A stretch of DNA of 64,000 bases, taken from assembly GCF_005239225.2 (NCBI RefSeq), contig NC_133287.1, forward strand, positions 12,319,493 to 12,383,492, read 5' to 3'. This DNA comes from Populus alba. Taxonomy: Eukaryota > Streptophyta > Magnoliopsida > Malpighiales > Salicaceae. This document shows positions 22,701-35,479 of this stretch, piece after piece (position 1 is the first letter of the stretch; the number at the start of each line of letters is the position of its first letter). Position numbers and translations under genes: made by a program. A model generated the notes under the pieces. That model saw nothing but the letters and a program-made list of their open reading frames with translations, had not been told where the DNA came from and searched no databases.

Positions 22701-24162
22701 AGCTCTTGAATTGAATAATACCTGGACTATTGTTGATCTCCCTGCTTCTAAACATACTATTGGATGCAAATGGGTCTATAAAGTTAAACTCAAGTCTGAT
22801 GGCACCTTAGAGAGGTATAAGGCTAGGCTCGTTGCCAAGGGCTATACTCAATGTGAAGGACTGGACTATTATGACACTTTTTCACCTGTGGCTAAGCTCA
22901 CCACGGTGAGAACTCTTTTGGCAGTTGCTGCTGTCAAGCATTGGCATCTCCATAAATTGGATGTTAACAATGCATTTCTTCATGACGATTTAGATGAAGA
23001 AGTCTACATGTCCCTACCCCCTGGTTTTGCTAAAAAGGGGGCGTCCAAAGTTTGCAAACTTCACAAGTCACTCTATGGTTTAAAGCAATCTTCGCGGCAA
23101 TGGTTTGCCAAATTTTCCTCTGCATTGCTTGACTTTGGTTTCGTGCAGTCCAAGGCTGATTACACTTTGTTTACTCGATCATTGGCAGATTCCTTCATTG
23201 CTATCTTAGTCTATGTTGATGATATCATTGTTGCCAGTGACAATTCAGATGCAGTTTCCACGTTTATTCACTTGCTTAATAACAAATTTCAGCTTAAAGA
23301 TCTTGGACAATTGAAGTATTTCCTTGGTTTGGAAATAGCTCGTAGTGAGTTTGGCTTATCCGTCTGTCAGCGCAAGTATGCCTTGGACATCCTTGAGACT
23401 ACTGGTCTGTTAGCTTCGAAACCAGCCAAAGTTCCAATGGATCCTAATGTGAAATTCTCTAAGGATTCTAGACCACTCTTAGATGATCCTACCTCATATA
23501 GACGACTTGTTGGCCGACTACTCTATCTCACCATCAGTTGTCCTGACATTTCTTTTGCTGTTCAGGTTTTAAGTCAGTTTATGGATAAGCCACGAGTTCC
23601 TCATCTTGATGCAGCTACTCAAGTCCTACGTTATATTAAAGCCTCTCCAGGTCAGGGACTATTCTTTCCAATCGCCTCTAGCTTACAACTTAAAACTTTT
23701 TGTGATTCAGACTGGGCTGGTTGCTTGGATTCCAGACGTTCAGTCACAGGCTTCTGCGTCTTCCTTGATAATTCTTTGATTTCTTGGAAATCTAAGAAAC
23801 AAACCACAGTCTCCCGATCTTCTGCTGAAGCTGAGTATAGAGCAATGGCATCCACATGCTGTGAGATTGTGTGGCTTCAAGCTCTTCTCCACGACTTGCA
23901 AATTCCCCTACAAACTGCTCTCCTTTACCGTGACAGTAAAGCTGCTCTTCATATTGCGGCCAATCCGGTTTTCCATGAGCGTACCAAACACATTGACATT
24001 GATTGTCATGTGGTTCGTGAGAAAATTCTATCCTGTGTTCTTCGTACTTTTCATGTCTCCTCTCAACACCAATTGGCTGACATTTTTACGAAGGCTCTCC
24101 CTTCGTCCCTTTTTCACTCGTTACTGTCCAAGATGAGTATTCATAATATCTACTCTCCTTAA
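19731..24162 (+). pseudogene. Copia Gag-Pol polyprotein gene, broken by one frameshift and three stops
   Basis: ATG 19731 starts Gag (SKQLNGENYNSWKRAMM, typical copia Gag start). It carries a zinc knuckle CSHCGIHGHTVEKC near 20517-20560 and protease motif WIIDTGATDHM near 20916. The frame shifts by one base near 20990-20992. Integrase follows with its HHCC finger (HYRLGHPS to CSICPLAKQ, 21380-21490) and catalytic core (IHCDLWGPF, RSDNGIEF). In-frame stops are TAG 21712-21714, TAA 21772-21774 and TAG 22000-22002. Reverse transcriptase (KLDVNNAFLHDDL near 22960, YVDD near 23213) and RNase H (DSDWAGCLDSRRS near 23710, RTKHIDID near 23980) stay open to TAA after 24159. It is not autonomous as sequenced. 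Confidence 0.95.
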
Positions 24163-24184
24163 CAGTTCTTTTATGAATCTCATC

Positions 24185-24195
24185 TTGAGGGGGCG
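24185..24195 (+). promoter_or_regulatory. Polypurine tract of the copia element
   Basis: TTGAGGGGGCG directly precedes the 3' LTR, the position of the plus-strand primer in LTR retrotransposons. Confidence 0.85.
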
Positions 24196-24494
24196 TATTG
24201 AATATACTCAGCACACTCAAGTCTGCTAATGGATGAAATGAAGACATTGCATTGAGAAGACATTGCACTGATGAGCTGCAAACTAAAGCTGCTATAACAA
24301 GCTTAGCAGACGGTTAGAGTAGGCACAACAGGTGGTTAGATTCTGTTGTAAAGTCTGGTATTCTGTTGTAAAGTCTGGTATTAATCTGTTATTTATAACT
24401 GATTCTGTTACTATATTACATGTAGGCTATAAATATTGTATCAGTGAAATCAATACAGAATGAGAAAATCAGTTAAACATTTTCATTTCCAATA
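24196..24494 (+). repeat. 3' LTR of the copia element
   Basis: It is 299 bp, 20 bp longer than the 5' LTR because ATTCTGTTGTAAAGTCTGGT is tandemly duplicated near 24340-24380. Otherwise it is nearly identical to the 5' copy. It is followed by TSD AAATT. Confidence 0.95.
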
Positions 24495-24499
24495 AAATT

Positions 24500-27030
24500 T
24501 AAAACGCATTTAATGAATTGATTATCAATTTGTCACCATATATATTCAAGATGTTAATTAGGCATCTAATTATAATCTTCGGAACCACATATGACATATA
24601 TATATATATATATATGATCCATGTCTAAAAACCACAAGAACATCTGTTCCTATTAACCCACAAATCGACAGCCCCACAATCAATAACTTGGTGATCGATC
24701 AATTATTGCTGAAAAAATCAATCAACAACCAGTCAGATCCAGACATGTTACTTTATAAATCCCCAAGAATTGAGACTAGTTTTTTTTTTTTTTTTCATAT
24801 ATACTAGTTCATCCGAAGGTTCAAATTACTCTATACTCCTAAATTAATTTATATATCTCTTAGTCCACTTTGATTAGGCTGATAGAAATGATGAATATAG
24901 AGGTTAATGTAGACCAAAAGTGGAAGCACAAGGGTTGATTTTTATTGCAATGAATTTATTTTGAATATATGGGGGAATATCTGATGATTTAAACCTAATT
25001 TTATTAGATATATTATTAAATTGACAAATGGATGCATATTTGATTCAAACTACACAAATCAAGCAATAAAACAGTTATAGATGATTGAGTCGGAAAGGGG
25101 CTAGGTCGTTCTCCCACTCTCCAATACTTCGAATGCAATTGTCCATAGGACAAATTATTACATATGATTAAATATATACTTACAAATTATGGCTAACATT
25201 TTTAGAGGTTCTTCCATCAAGAAATTAACCCAATGTTTGCCTAAGCATTTAGTAAAACTTTGTAACAAATTTCTCATAATATCTTTTAAGAATTGTCATC
25301 CTTTCATTCTCATCAATATATTCAAACAAGCACAACTTCATTCCCCTCACTTCCCTCGAATCAAACAACAAAAATTGCATTTTTTTTCCCTCACTTTAAT
25401 TGTTTTTTATATTCCCTACCACTTTCTGCACGTGTTCTCCTATAAAGTATTCATGAATTATAAGAATATGATCAAAAGATTATTGAGAATTCAATCTCCA
25501 CTTATATCATAATAAACAAAAACAAAAAAACAACCTTTAAATTCTATATGATCATTTTAATGATTTTTTTATAAACAAAAGTGATTTGCACCTAATATTT
25601 AACGATTAAAATATATGAAATAGAACTGTTATCAAACTGAAACATCACAATATAGGAGTTAAGAAAATATATAATTCTGTGAGTGTTGATTTTTATTCTT
25701 TTGTTATTACCCTTCATTAAAAAATTTTATGTCGATTACAAGCATCCATTAAATTTGAAAGCTTTTTGTCAGAAAAATTCTTGAATTTTCTTTATATGAA
25801 TTCTTGACCGCCAGAATCTCAAATAATTTTCATTCTACATAGTGCTATTGTAGCTTTTTATCCTGTTAGAATTATGGATGATTTTAATTTCTAAGCGATC
25901 ACTCCATTCAATTTGAAAATAGACTAGTAGCTGTGAGTGGGAGGGAAGCATTTCCCCTTTTAGAAAAGGCACTTTCCTTTTATAGAAAGTTTTCAGCCTT
26001 GGAATCTTATGGGCAAAACAATAATGCACAAGACTACTAGCTGGTATTATTGATTTCATTTCATCTTTTCCTATATAAATACCAACAATTGTGAGCATGC
26101 ATGTGTGCATAGAGTTGCAATCCCATGAGGATCATTTGTTTATGGTCTAAGAGATTTGTATGAAGATGTTGATAGTAGAATGCAGCCAAGAATGATTTGC
26201 CGGCGCTGGCCAGCACTTGTTGCAAAGAAACTAAGCAAGGGCTTCAAATGTTTTTGGAACCCCGGCAAGTTGTTCTTGGCTATATTTGGATATCTTTTTC
26301 TCATGTGAAACTCTATAGACCTATTTATAGAAGACATGTTTAATTTACACACACACACACACACAAAACCTAGCAAACTAATTATATAAGAGTTTTATGT
26401 TTTTATTATAAAGATTTTTTCAGAATATGTTTTATGTTTCTATAGCTTTACTCCTCCTAAATAATTTGATAGAGAGATTTTCAATAAATATGGTCATGAA
26501 CACTTATAATGATCTCTCTCTCTTTTATATATATATATATGCTTCTCCTTTATTTATTTGTTAGTTAGTTTGTTTATATACTAGAAGATTGTCTTATGAA
26601 CTTCAAAAGCTTTTCCTTATTCAGGAATCTCTTTGGTGGTAGAAATCCAAAATTTAGTGGTGCAAACTTGAGGTCAAGAATACAAAATTTCTCCATCTCT
26701 ATACAATCTCTAGAAATTGGGATAACATTATTTCATCAATTGTCCATCACTATCTTTGACTACTACATATAAGAACATCATCTTCATTCTTGATAGTTTG
26801 CCTCCTCCGCGACTTGAAGGTGTTAACTTTCAGAAACTGTAGCTATCTTCTGCTACATGCTTTCCTGAAGGCCCCTTTTCTTATATATTAGGAAATTAAA
26901 GCTAAGTGTGGGACTGTGAAGGGTTTAAGACTCCAATATAGATGGAATCTACTTGGTTAAGTCTATGCATTCTGCTTTGTTTGCAAGATCTAATGGATCT
27001 TCCCAAAGTTTTATATCATGTATTTGAAGA
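24500..27030. other. AT-rich intergenic DNA with microsatellites
   Basis: No gene is supported. (TA)n lies at about 24596-24615 and 26526-26540, and (AC)n at 26348-26366. Reading frames at 25189-25512 (plus) and 25835-26110 (minus) have no recognisable content. Confidence 0.5.
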
Positions 27031-27310
27031 GGTTTTATCCCTTCAAAGGTTGAAATCCTTGCATGGATGGCAATTCTTGATAAAATATATACAAGGCTTG
27101 TCTTATTTAGAAGAGACATTCTTCCAGCTTCACATGCTCTTTATCCTTTCTGTTCATCTGCTAAAGAATCGGTAGACCATGAATGAATTCATTGTTGTTT
27201 TTCTTGGAAAGTTTGGGCCATGTTTATATTCTGGTTTGGTATTGATTGGTGCGTGCCTCTTTCTCTTGCTGATTTTTACTATCAATGGGAAATCTTTGTT
27301 TAGGGTAAAT
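27030..27310 (+). pseudogene. LINE relic: zf-RVT domain fragment
   Basis: With an in-frame stop, the translation gives VEILAWMAILDKIYTRL, then FRRDILPASHALYPFC, SSAKESVDH, and FSWKVWAMFIFW followed by ADFYYQW. This is the zinc-binding domain at the C-terminus of plant L1-type reverse transcriptases, with the C...H...C spacing partly kept. It differs from the LINE family of contigs 1 and 3, so it is another, older lineage. Confidence 0.7.
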
Positions 27311-27769
27311 TTCAGAGGCAATCATAATAGAATCAAACGAGATTTTAAGAGATTAAGAATATAGAGTAAGGCCTTGAATGCCATTCAGCCAGTAGGAGTT
27401 CAGTAGGACTTCCATTTTTTTTTTTCTTTTTTCAGTGTATGGTATATTTGGTAGATTAAAAAAAAATAGATTTTCAAAATTCTAATCCTCTTTTGGATGA
27501 TTTGTTCTACATTGTTTTGTCCCATTTTATGTATTTGGATCAAAGCTCTTAGGTAACTATTTATATTACTATATTAGAACATAAAAGATGTAAAGAAACT
27601 CATTAGAGACAGATTTATGTCTATTTCTTCAATAAAAAATCTTTTTTCCTTCCATATATGTCCCTTTTATCCTTTAGCAATAACCAAACACAACTTTATG
27701 GATGATTTTCCCTGTAAATGCTTTTGATTTATCCAGGTCAGCTGATGGTCTTATATAATTACATAGGAC

Positions 27770-27905
27770 TGTCATTAACTGGATTCTTCCTTACGCTTGT
27801 TGGTTCAAGTGGAACTGTAATGGTTCTCAATTGGAAAATCATGGTAATGGTGGCATCTTGTATTTTGTGGTGGATTTTGAAGTTTAATGAAGCTGAACTT
27901 AATTT
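27770..27905 (+). pseudogene. Possible LINE RNase H-like C-terminal relic
   Basis: The translation ACWFKWNCNGSQLENHGNGGI resembles the start of the RNase H domain that follows zf-RVT in some plant LINEs (a W-K-x-N-x-D-G-S type strand followed by G-x-x-G-x-G-G). It lies about 500 bp downstream of the zf-RVT relic on the same strand, as expected for one old element. The catalytic Asp is replaced by Asn. Confidence 0.4.
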
Positions 27906-30900
27906 TAGCCATTAGGAAAGCTTTGGATGTTACATCTTTATAGCTTATATTTACCTTAATTAATTCTACAGGCCATAAAGTTAACGATTATGTAAACTTT
28001 CAATAGCCCTGAAATTTATAAGACTTGAACCGGGTGACATCTAGAAAGCAAACTCATGGCCTGATTAGTTAAACTGTATTGTTAACATTTGAATATTTAA
28101 CCTTAATCAAGTTAAAATTAAAGATTTTAATTCTTGTTTTTCTAGGATATGAGGTCACAAAAAGGGGCCGATAGTGATTGTAGAATAATTAAAGGAGGAT
28201 CAAATGCGTAACTGGAAAAAAAAAATGATAGAAACTCGTTGACATTGAAAATGTCATCAAGGTAAATCATTTTCTGTGGAATAGAAAATCCCACAAGCAA
28301 GTACAAAAACACATTGACAAGAGCACCAATATTGATGTCCAAATATATATTTCACCACTAGTATTTGATGACAGATGAGGATTCTCTAAAAATGGAATAT
28401 TATATTAATTAGTACAATTCTTTGTCAAAAGAATTTTATGTCGGGTGTGCTTTACCAAGTGAATTCTTAATTTCCATTGTCAAATAATTAGGAGATCATT
28501 TCCCTTCACATCCGATTTTTATTTGCCCCTTTTCCTTCTACAATAAGTTCTAGCTAGTTGCCCAATTGAGTTCAATTATCAAATAGTTTTCCATGCATAC
28601 TCTTAATGAAAAAGAGGGATTCAATTGAAAAGTTTCTAATTCTTCGAGGATGTATTTGAGACAAGTTTTGGTTTGGTAACTCATTCAAGACCCCATGTAT
28701 TTTTGGACAGCTTGTGAGATTTGCCTACTAACTTTAAACTAACAGCTAATGGTTTGGAGAAAAATATTTTACTTTTCTCATAAAATTCTTTACATAATTT
28801 TTTTTTACGTATTTGGCAAGTGATAATTAATATATATATTTGGTAGACTTTTAATGTGTTCTAAGTCCAAATTATTTTCTTGGCATTGCTTCATCGAGAA
28901 GGAGGAGACTACAGATAACAACAATCAACCATTGATTTCAAAAAAATTTCCAAAGAAAGGATTTCAATCAGGCAATAGGCATTGACTTTCTACTTTTCCC
29001 TCAAAGTGGAGAAATTAAAGAAATGCACAATTATTTGAGTGGCATATGTTATTGGATTGAATCCAATTCTTGCAGGACAAAACCCTTTTTTGTAAGTATA
29101 GAATATAACTCAAGAGAATGTGAGAATCTAAGAGCTTTACATCTGATCTGTATCTTATTCTTTAAATTCATGATGAGGCCAGACCCTTCTAGCTTAATGC
29201 TGGAAATCAATTCTCATGTTTGAATACAGATAGGACTGACTGAAAAGGAGAGTGAGAAGAGGATCTTTCTTAGAAAATTACAAAAAGGCCCAAAAAGTAT
29301 TCCACATACATTATTAGTAAAGTATATGCATTTATTAAACTTATTTTTTCTTGAATGAAATAAAAAAGAATTGACATCCATTATTAAAAGAATATTTCAT
29401 TAATTACAGACAATAAAAAATGATATTTTATAAGATAATATTCCTTATGTCTATACTAAATTATGTTACAAAATAGGAAAATTGATTAAACTCCTTCTTA
29501 ACTAGATCCTTAATCAATCACTCTTCTGCATAGATACATCCTGCCTTTTCCATATGTCGACATCCATGGATAGTCAAACATGGATACGAGCCCTCCCTTG
29601 GACACTTTAAATAAAGTACCTTTGTACATATGACATCCTTAGATACTTAGGTTCCATTATCTTCATTATCTCCACACAGGCGAGCCCGATCACCTCCAAG
29701 GATGAACTCAACTCCATTAGAACGCAAATGGTAACACGAGAAGAGGTAATTGAAATTGATGGTACACATAAAAAAAAAAAAAAAAAAGAGGTTTGTTTCA
29801 GCCATAATCTAAATGGACCGAAATAAAAACAGAAGAACAGGGACTAATAAAAAAGCACAAGAAGTTGGCATAAAAAAGAGAGAGAAAAGAAGAGATAAAG
29901 AAAGGCACACAAAAGTCACACCAAAGTTTCAATGATGACACCTCTAATACCCAAAAAACATCTCGATCTTTTTTAGACTGGTGTGGTTTGCATGCATTGT
30001 CTAAAAAATAACAGAGTAGCTTCCTTAATGGCAGGTGCATCAAATGCGCAATTCACAATTTATTTTTTTGAAGTATCTAGTTTTGGCCAATAGCCCAAGC
30101 CCCTCCTCTTTCTCTCACCTTGACATAGAAAAATCACAAAAAAATTATCAGGGATTGGCACACACCTTAATGTATTTTTACAACACCACTTTCCATGATA
30201 TGAACACTAATTTCTCCATCAATTATATTCTTTACTCACCATGAGACCTTTCATCATTAAGTTGTAGCTCTACATATCATGAGGTAACTATAACATTACA
30301 CTTTACGAGACAAGTGTTCCTAAGGTCTATAAATACCTTTAGTCATGAAGTAAAAAAAAAAAAAAAAAACAACTAGCAACCACACTAATTCTATGAAGCA
30401 TAAGCGATCATTCAACAATTAAACAAGCTCAAACAAAACACATAGCCTTCAGATATACACTCTCCCAATTATTTACTTTTTTGTTCATTGTTTTTGTTTT
30501 ATATTTCACTAGCTTAAACATTTAAGGGTCTCCTTTTATAGGGGAATTGTTATGCAAGAACAACCAAGGAAAGTAGTTGTCATCCCACTGGACCAATGAC
30601 AAAGCCAGTCACCCCACCAGCCCAAAATCACAGTCCATAGAAAGTACAAATCCAGTCTAAAGTTTTTCACGAATTCATCATAAATATAGCTACATGTATA
30701 AGTAAACTAACAACAAGCTATATATCTTTTTATTTATGTGATTAATATTGTGACCTCATGTTGGTAATGTTTCAGGGGCTACAATTATCTAGTTTCGATG
30801 GCATGTAATGTCATAAAACAAGATGAAAATACATAAACTTGCAACAGAGTAAAAAAATCAAATCCTACTATGCATGTACTAAAATATTTTAAGGTTGCAT

Positions 30901-32660
30901 TTAAATAAATAAAAAAAAATCATGGCAACAAATAATTAGTATACTAAAAATAGTGTAGATGTAAGTTACTTGTTGAAGATATTTGGAAAAAAGTAAGGAA
31001 GTGTTTATGTTAATGATTAAAACATATGTCATTAAAGACTAAAATACTTGTCACTTAATGCAAATAATTTTTCGGAAAGTAATCTCCCAAGATTCTAAGA
31101 ACTTAACTTTCAAAAAAATAAACTTTCTTTGAAAGTCTACGAACCAAAAGAATAGTTGAATTTAATATCTTTCTACAAATAAATAGAACCTACGCTCTTG
31201 AACATTAGAAAAAGGGGGCGAAAAACTTATAACCAAGCTAATTGAAGAAAAAAAAAAAACTAAGAAAATCGAACATGAGAAAGCAAATGAGGTGTTGCAT
31301 TGTGTGCAAAACATCTCTTATTCAACCCCTTTTTATAATGATTTGTTTAAACCAAAATTAATGGAGAATTAATTTTAGTAATTATCAAAATTAATTCATG
31401 TCACTTTGCTTTAATTACCCATCATAAAAAAAAAAGGGTTTTTACCTTGAAAACCATATATTTTTACTTCGAAACTAAAATTATTCATGAAGTGGAGGAT
31501 TAAAATATTTATTCATGGGCTATCTAAACTAAATGGGCAAGCAAAATAATTCTTTATATGCCAAAAAAATCAATTTATAGAAAATCCAAAATCAAAATAG
31601 ATAGGCAAAAATATTTCTATATAGGTCAAAATATTATTTTGCAACGAACCTAAACTTAGGGACCTAGAGCCTGTGTTTGTGTAATGCAAGCCGAGTGAGC
31701 ATGCGAGACAAGTAAGTGTGCGAGTGTGGTTTAAACTTAAAATTCACTTTGTCTAGGTCCTCTCTCTTCTAAAGAATTTGATGTTGTATGTTCTCCTTTA
31801 AAACTTTTTTAACTTTCTATTATATAAGTTACAAGAAAGTCATAATTTTTTTTTATATGAAATAGAGAGTTTTGAGTTTCACAAAATACATCAACTAAAG
31901 AATTTTTTGAATTAATTTTTTATTTATCCATATTTTATTTTAATTATATTAATGTTCTATGTTAAAATACTTTTATTGAAGAATGATTTTTCAATAAAAA
32001 TAGATTCCACTTTTAATTTAGCCTTAAACAAATTTCTAACCACTTAAGATGTTATTCATTAATTCGTTACACATACATGATGGGGAAAACTTCAAGTGCA
32101 GGGAAGACAAAGAAAATGGAAGCACTAGAATTATGTTTCCATGGAGGCATGCACGCACATCAACGTGCATTCAATTATCCTTATATTATGTCTCTAACGT
32201 AAAGATATATGAACAAATTCGTGTTGACATTTTCTAACCAATTGCACCTTCTCCTAAAAATATTCAAGATTTTATTCCAAATATTAATGGCATACAGCAT
32301 CCATTTTACTACATTAGTGGAATGCAGGACCAGCTATATATACGTGTTGTATGCTCTATTTGAAGGTTTTATCGATAAAAGTAGATAATGTGGGTGGAAG
32401 CTTTTGTTCATATTGCCGTACAAGTGGCATACATGGTGGCCGGTGGCATCTTTTGGTTTTGAAACGACAAAGCTTTGTGCAATTGGAATTTCTGAGTCAT
32501 GCATGAAACCTTATCATCGACTACCATATATAAATATGCTAACAATGCTGTAAGTTTTACGTGAAATTGAGTTAGGTTTGCTAGAGAAGCTAAGGCGGAA
32601 CGTACGTACACGTAGCTAGGATGATCAATCACATGATCATCAAAATGAAGCTTAGTTCTC
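27906..32660. other. AT-rich intergenic DNA without recognisable genes
   Basis: Both strands were read; no protein family is recognisable. Poly(A) runs occur at about 29768-29788 and 30352-30369. A few short frames (29023-29223, 29798-30043, 30035-30244) look random. Confidence 0.5.
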
Positions 32661-32667
32661 TATCATC

Positions 32668-32895
32668 TTGCATGAAGTGATAGAGAGTGGATTTGAGCCA
32701 AGGACGCCTTGCCGCAGATGCATGGTCCTTGCTGCTGATCACATACCAAGGAGGGTTTTGGGTGGCAAGCATCCTTGGTTCTCCTTCGCTCTGTATTTCC
32801 TCATGCGAGATTGTTTTGCAATTGCTTCAAAGGTTGCCATGGTTTTCAAGAAGCAACAAGAGGGGCTAGATGTTCTGATTTATTTACTGAAGTGA
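32668..32895 (+). CDS. Unrecognised 75-codon reading frame next to the CACTA insertion
   Basis: The frame encodes a peptide with a Cys pair (PRTPCRRC), a hydrophobic stretch (FSFALYFLM) and a basic end. GC content and codon use look more gene-like than the flanks, and it overlaps a second frame at 32687-32869. I recognise no family. It ends 145 bp before the CACTA terminus, so it may be an exon of a disrupted gene, but no matching second half was seen after 42665. It may also be chance. Confidence 0.25.
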   Translation: MHEVIESGFEPRTPCRRCMVLAADHIPRRVLGGKHPWFSFALYFLMRDCFAIASKVAMVFKKQQEGLDVLIYLLK

Positions 32896-33059
32896 GTGGT
32901 TTCATTCATTTTTTTTTCAGTTTTATAACTAAATTAGAAACATATTCATAATCTACGTACTGTGTATAGATAGATATTAAATGCCTAATTCAAATTGTAC
33001 ATTCTTTTATTAAAATGATTTAACCACGAAGTGTTACTTCACTACAAGATTTTACAGTT

Positions 33060-33490
33060 TTACCGACGGAAATATTCCGTCGGTGTGTGACAGAACGTTC
33101 GTCGGTAAATTATTTACCGACTATATTACCGACGGAATAATCCCGTCGGAATACCTTTTGTCGGTGATTCCACATTCCGTCGCTATATCGGTCGGTAATA
33201 CAAAAAAAACATTTACCGACGGTTTTACCGACGGACCGTGCGCGCCAAAAAAAAAAAGTTTCCCGCTTGGAATATACCGACGGAATATGTTCCGTCGGTG
33301 TTATGTAAATACCGACGGACTACATCCGTCGGCAAAAGTGTCGGTGATATTTCATACCGACCGAATAAATCCGTCTGTAAATTCGTCGGTATTTTTATAC
33401 CGACGGATTATTTCCGTCGGTGAGTATGTCGGTGATGGGATGGCATACCTCAGACACTGTCCAATGCCGACGGATTTATTCCGTTGGTAA
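33060..33490. repeat. 3' subterminal repeat array of the CACTA element
   Basis: About ten pairs of ACCGACGGA and TCCGTCGGT, mostly arranged as short palindromes with 5-8 bp loops. In En/Spm elements such subterminal motifs bind the TNPA protein and are needed for excision; that role is inferred here from position and form. Confidence 0.9.
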
Positions 33491-33645
33491 ATCCCTGTGT
33501 AATTTTTTTTTTTTAATTATTTAGAAAAAATAATATAAATTAATAGTAATACAAACCAATTATGCAAATAAAATTTATATTAAGCAACAAAAACTCAAAG
33601 TTAAATAATATTCATTACAAAATGAATGTGTTTAAAAAAAAACAA

Positions 33646-35370
33646 TTAATATAAAGGTGGAGGAGGAGGAGGAGGAGGAGGGTGGGGGTTAGGCGGCCAA
33701 AAAGGATTAGGCGCACATGTTCCGCCTTGTGTCATGTTCATGACCATTTGACGAAGCTCTTCATAGGCCGCTCTTTGTTGTTCAGACTCTGCTCTGCGTT
33801 GTTCGTCCGCCAATCTGTGTTGTTCGTTCGCCAATCTTTGCTCTTCTTTGAGTTGTGTGTACGCCTCTGATAGGTGGTCGCACCTTTGCTGCAAGGCCAC
33901 AAACTCCTTAGATTGGGAGCTCGATACAGATTGGGAGCTCCCACCGGTTGAAGCAGTACCGGTCGACCGCAACTTGGCAGCGGTAGTGTTGGAGAGCCCG
34001 TAAACCCGATTTTTATCGGGTCCACCTGACGATCCAGCCTCCATCCACAAATCCAGATCGAATTCCGGATGGGTCGAAGGATCATCCCCGTATCTCTCCC
34101 TCAACCGATTATTATAGGTCTCCTGAAAAAAAAATCATATTCAATTCAATAAACATAATAATAACTTACAAAATAAAATGGTTAAACAAACACACCACAA
34201 ACTGTTGAGCACGGTTGTCAACGAACTGTTGCGTCCCCTTTTGGCGGTCATGACTCCGCACGTGCGTCTCCACAAACAGCTCCATAGGGCTCGGCTCACG
34301 TCCAAGAGACGTAGCCTATATATAATGAAAAAAATGTATTAACAACAAATTAATTGAACGATATATTTCATTTAAATTAATCTTACCATCCGTTTCGCAT
34401 GTGCAGCAAACGGAACGGAGCCGCCGGTGTGCGTTGTAACCGAGCCATGAATTTGCCGATTCCGGTTGCCGGCACCGGACTGTGAGCGTCGAGTGAACCG
34501 CTCAGACGTCACGTGCTGAAGATAGTGCGGCCATATATCTTCCGGGATGTATATTGGTTTGAAATCCCTCCAAACCGCAACATCGTTCCAGCCTTGTAAC
34601 CCCTTATCCCTCGCTGTTTTTTTTGCTTTTTTTCTGAGCGTCATACCAAAAATCACGCAACCTAATTCACGCACGAAAAAATTACATTTCAAAAACATAA
34701 ATAATTATGTAAAAAAAAGTCGTATTGTTTTCGATGTTACCTAATTGCCGCGTGATTTTCCCACACCCTCCTCACAACACTGTCATGTTCATCGTCCCAG
34801 CAGAATCGATGTTGTATATAAAAAAATAATTTTTTTAAAATGTTAATAATTTATTTACAATTATAACATGAATTTATAATTAGAAATAAGCTGAAAATTA
34901 TATATTAACACGAACCTCAAATCTACGAAACCATGCATTGATTTGAGGCATCCATTCAGGATGTCTGGATATCTGACTCCATTGAAAACAATGGAATCTC
35001 CATCGACGCTTTAAACGCCGATGATATTAATCGGGCGGCCTCAATGTTTGTGAACCTGAAAAGAAATGAAATTAATTTGTGATTACTTCATAAATTATGT
35101 TTTAAATTTGTTTTTTTTTATATAAAAAAACTAAAACATTAACAAACTTACATTGAAAGATCGTCCTTTCCACTGTGCCTCGAACTGGCGGGTAAATTGA
35201 TTCCGCTTCGAAGGCATGTCGCGTCTGCGATGTGAAACATCGCTGGAAGAGGCAGCATCGGTTGACGGCGCAGGTGGTGTAGGTGCCTCTTCTTGAGAGG
35301 CACCTAAGGAAACATCATCATCGCTGCTAGACGAACTTGATTCGACTTGACGACCAGTTCTGGTTTTCAT
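33646..35370 (-). CDS. TNPA-like second CACTA gene (Transposase_24-type), several exons
   Basis: Minus-strand exon pieces, in order: 35370-35150 (Ser/Asp-rich start, RKRNQFT-type basic segment, EAQWKGRSF); about 35040-34920 (RRWRFHCFQWSQ then WMPQINAWFRRFE in one frame); about 34808-34740 (FCWDDEHDSVVRRVWENHAA); 34690-34385 (GMTLRKKAKKTARDKG, VWRDFKPIYIPEDIWP); 34318-34200 (GREPSPMELFVETHVRSHD); 34104-33646 (YGDDPSTHPEFDLDLWMEAG, a Glu/Gln-rich coiled coil, then a proline run from a GGA repeat). This is the plant transposase family usually called Transposase_24 or Ptta/En/Spm, which accompanies TNPD in CACTA elements and probably binds subterminal repeats. Exon borders are approximate. Confidence 0.82.
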
Positions 35371-35479
35371 TTTTGCGCATCTAAACAATTTTATATTAAT
35401 AATTGTAAAATAAAATTCAAAAGCTAAAAAAGATACTACCCAAATCCACAAACCTGCAAATATTAACAATAGCCACAAC

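Larger units (their letters stand above)
19373..24494 (+). mobile_element. Complete Ty1/copia LTR retrotransposon with 5-bp target-site duplication
   Basis: The element is 5,122 bp. LTRs begin TATTGAATATAC and end TTTCCAATA, a short imperfect inverted repeat, and AAATT is duplicated at 19368-19372 and 24495-24499. The 5' LTR (279 bp) abuts a tRNA-Met primer-binding site at 19652-19663 and the 3' LTR (299 bp) is preceded by a purine tract at 24185-24195. The gag-protease-integrase-RT-RNase H order is that of Ty1/copia. By eye the LTRs differ at three sites, all transitions, plus one 20-bp tandem duplication in the 3' LTR. The insertion is therefore young although its pol frame is broken. Confidence 0.96.

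Noticed and set aside
33682..33870. Plus-strand frame opposite the last TNPA-like exon
   Set aside because: Antisense shadow of the coiled-coil and proline-coding exon.
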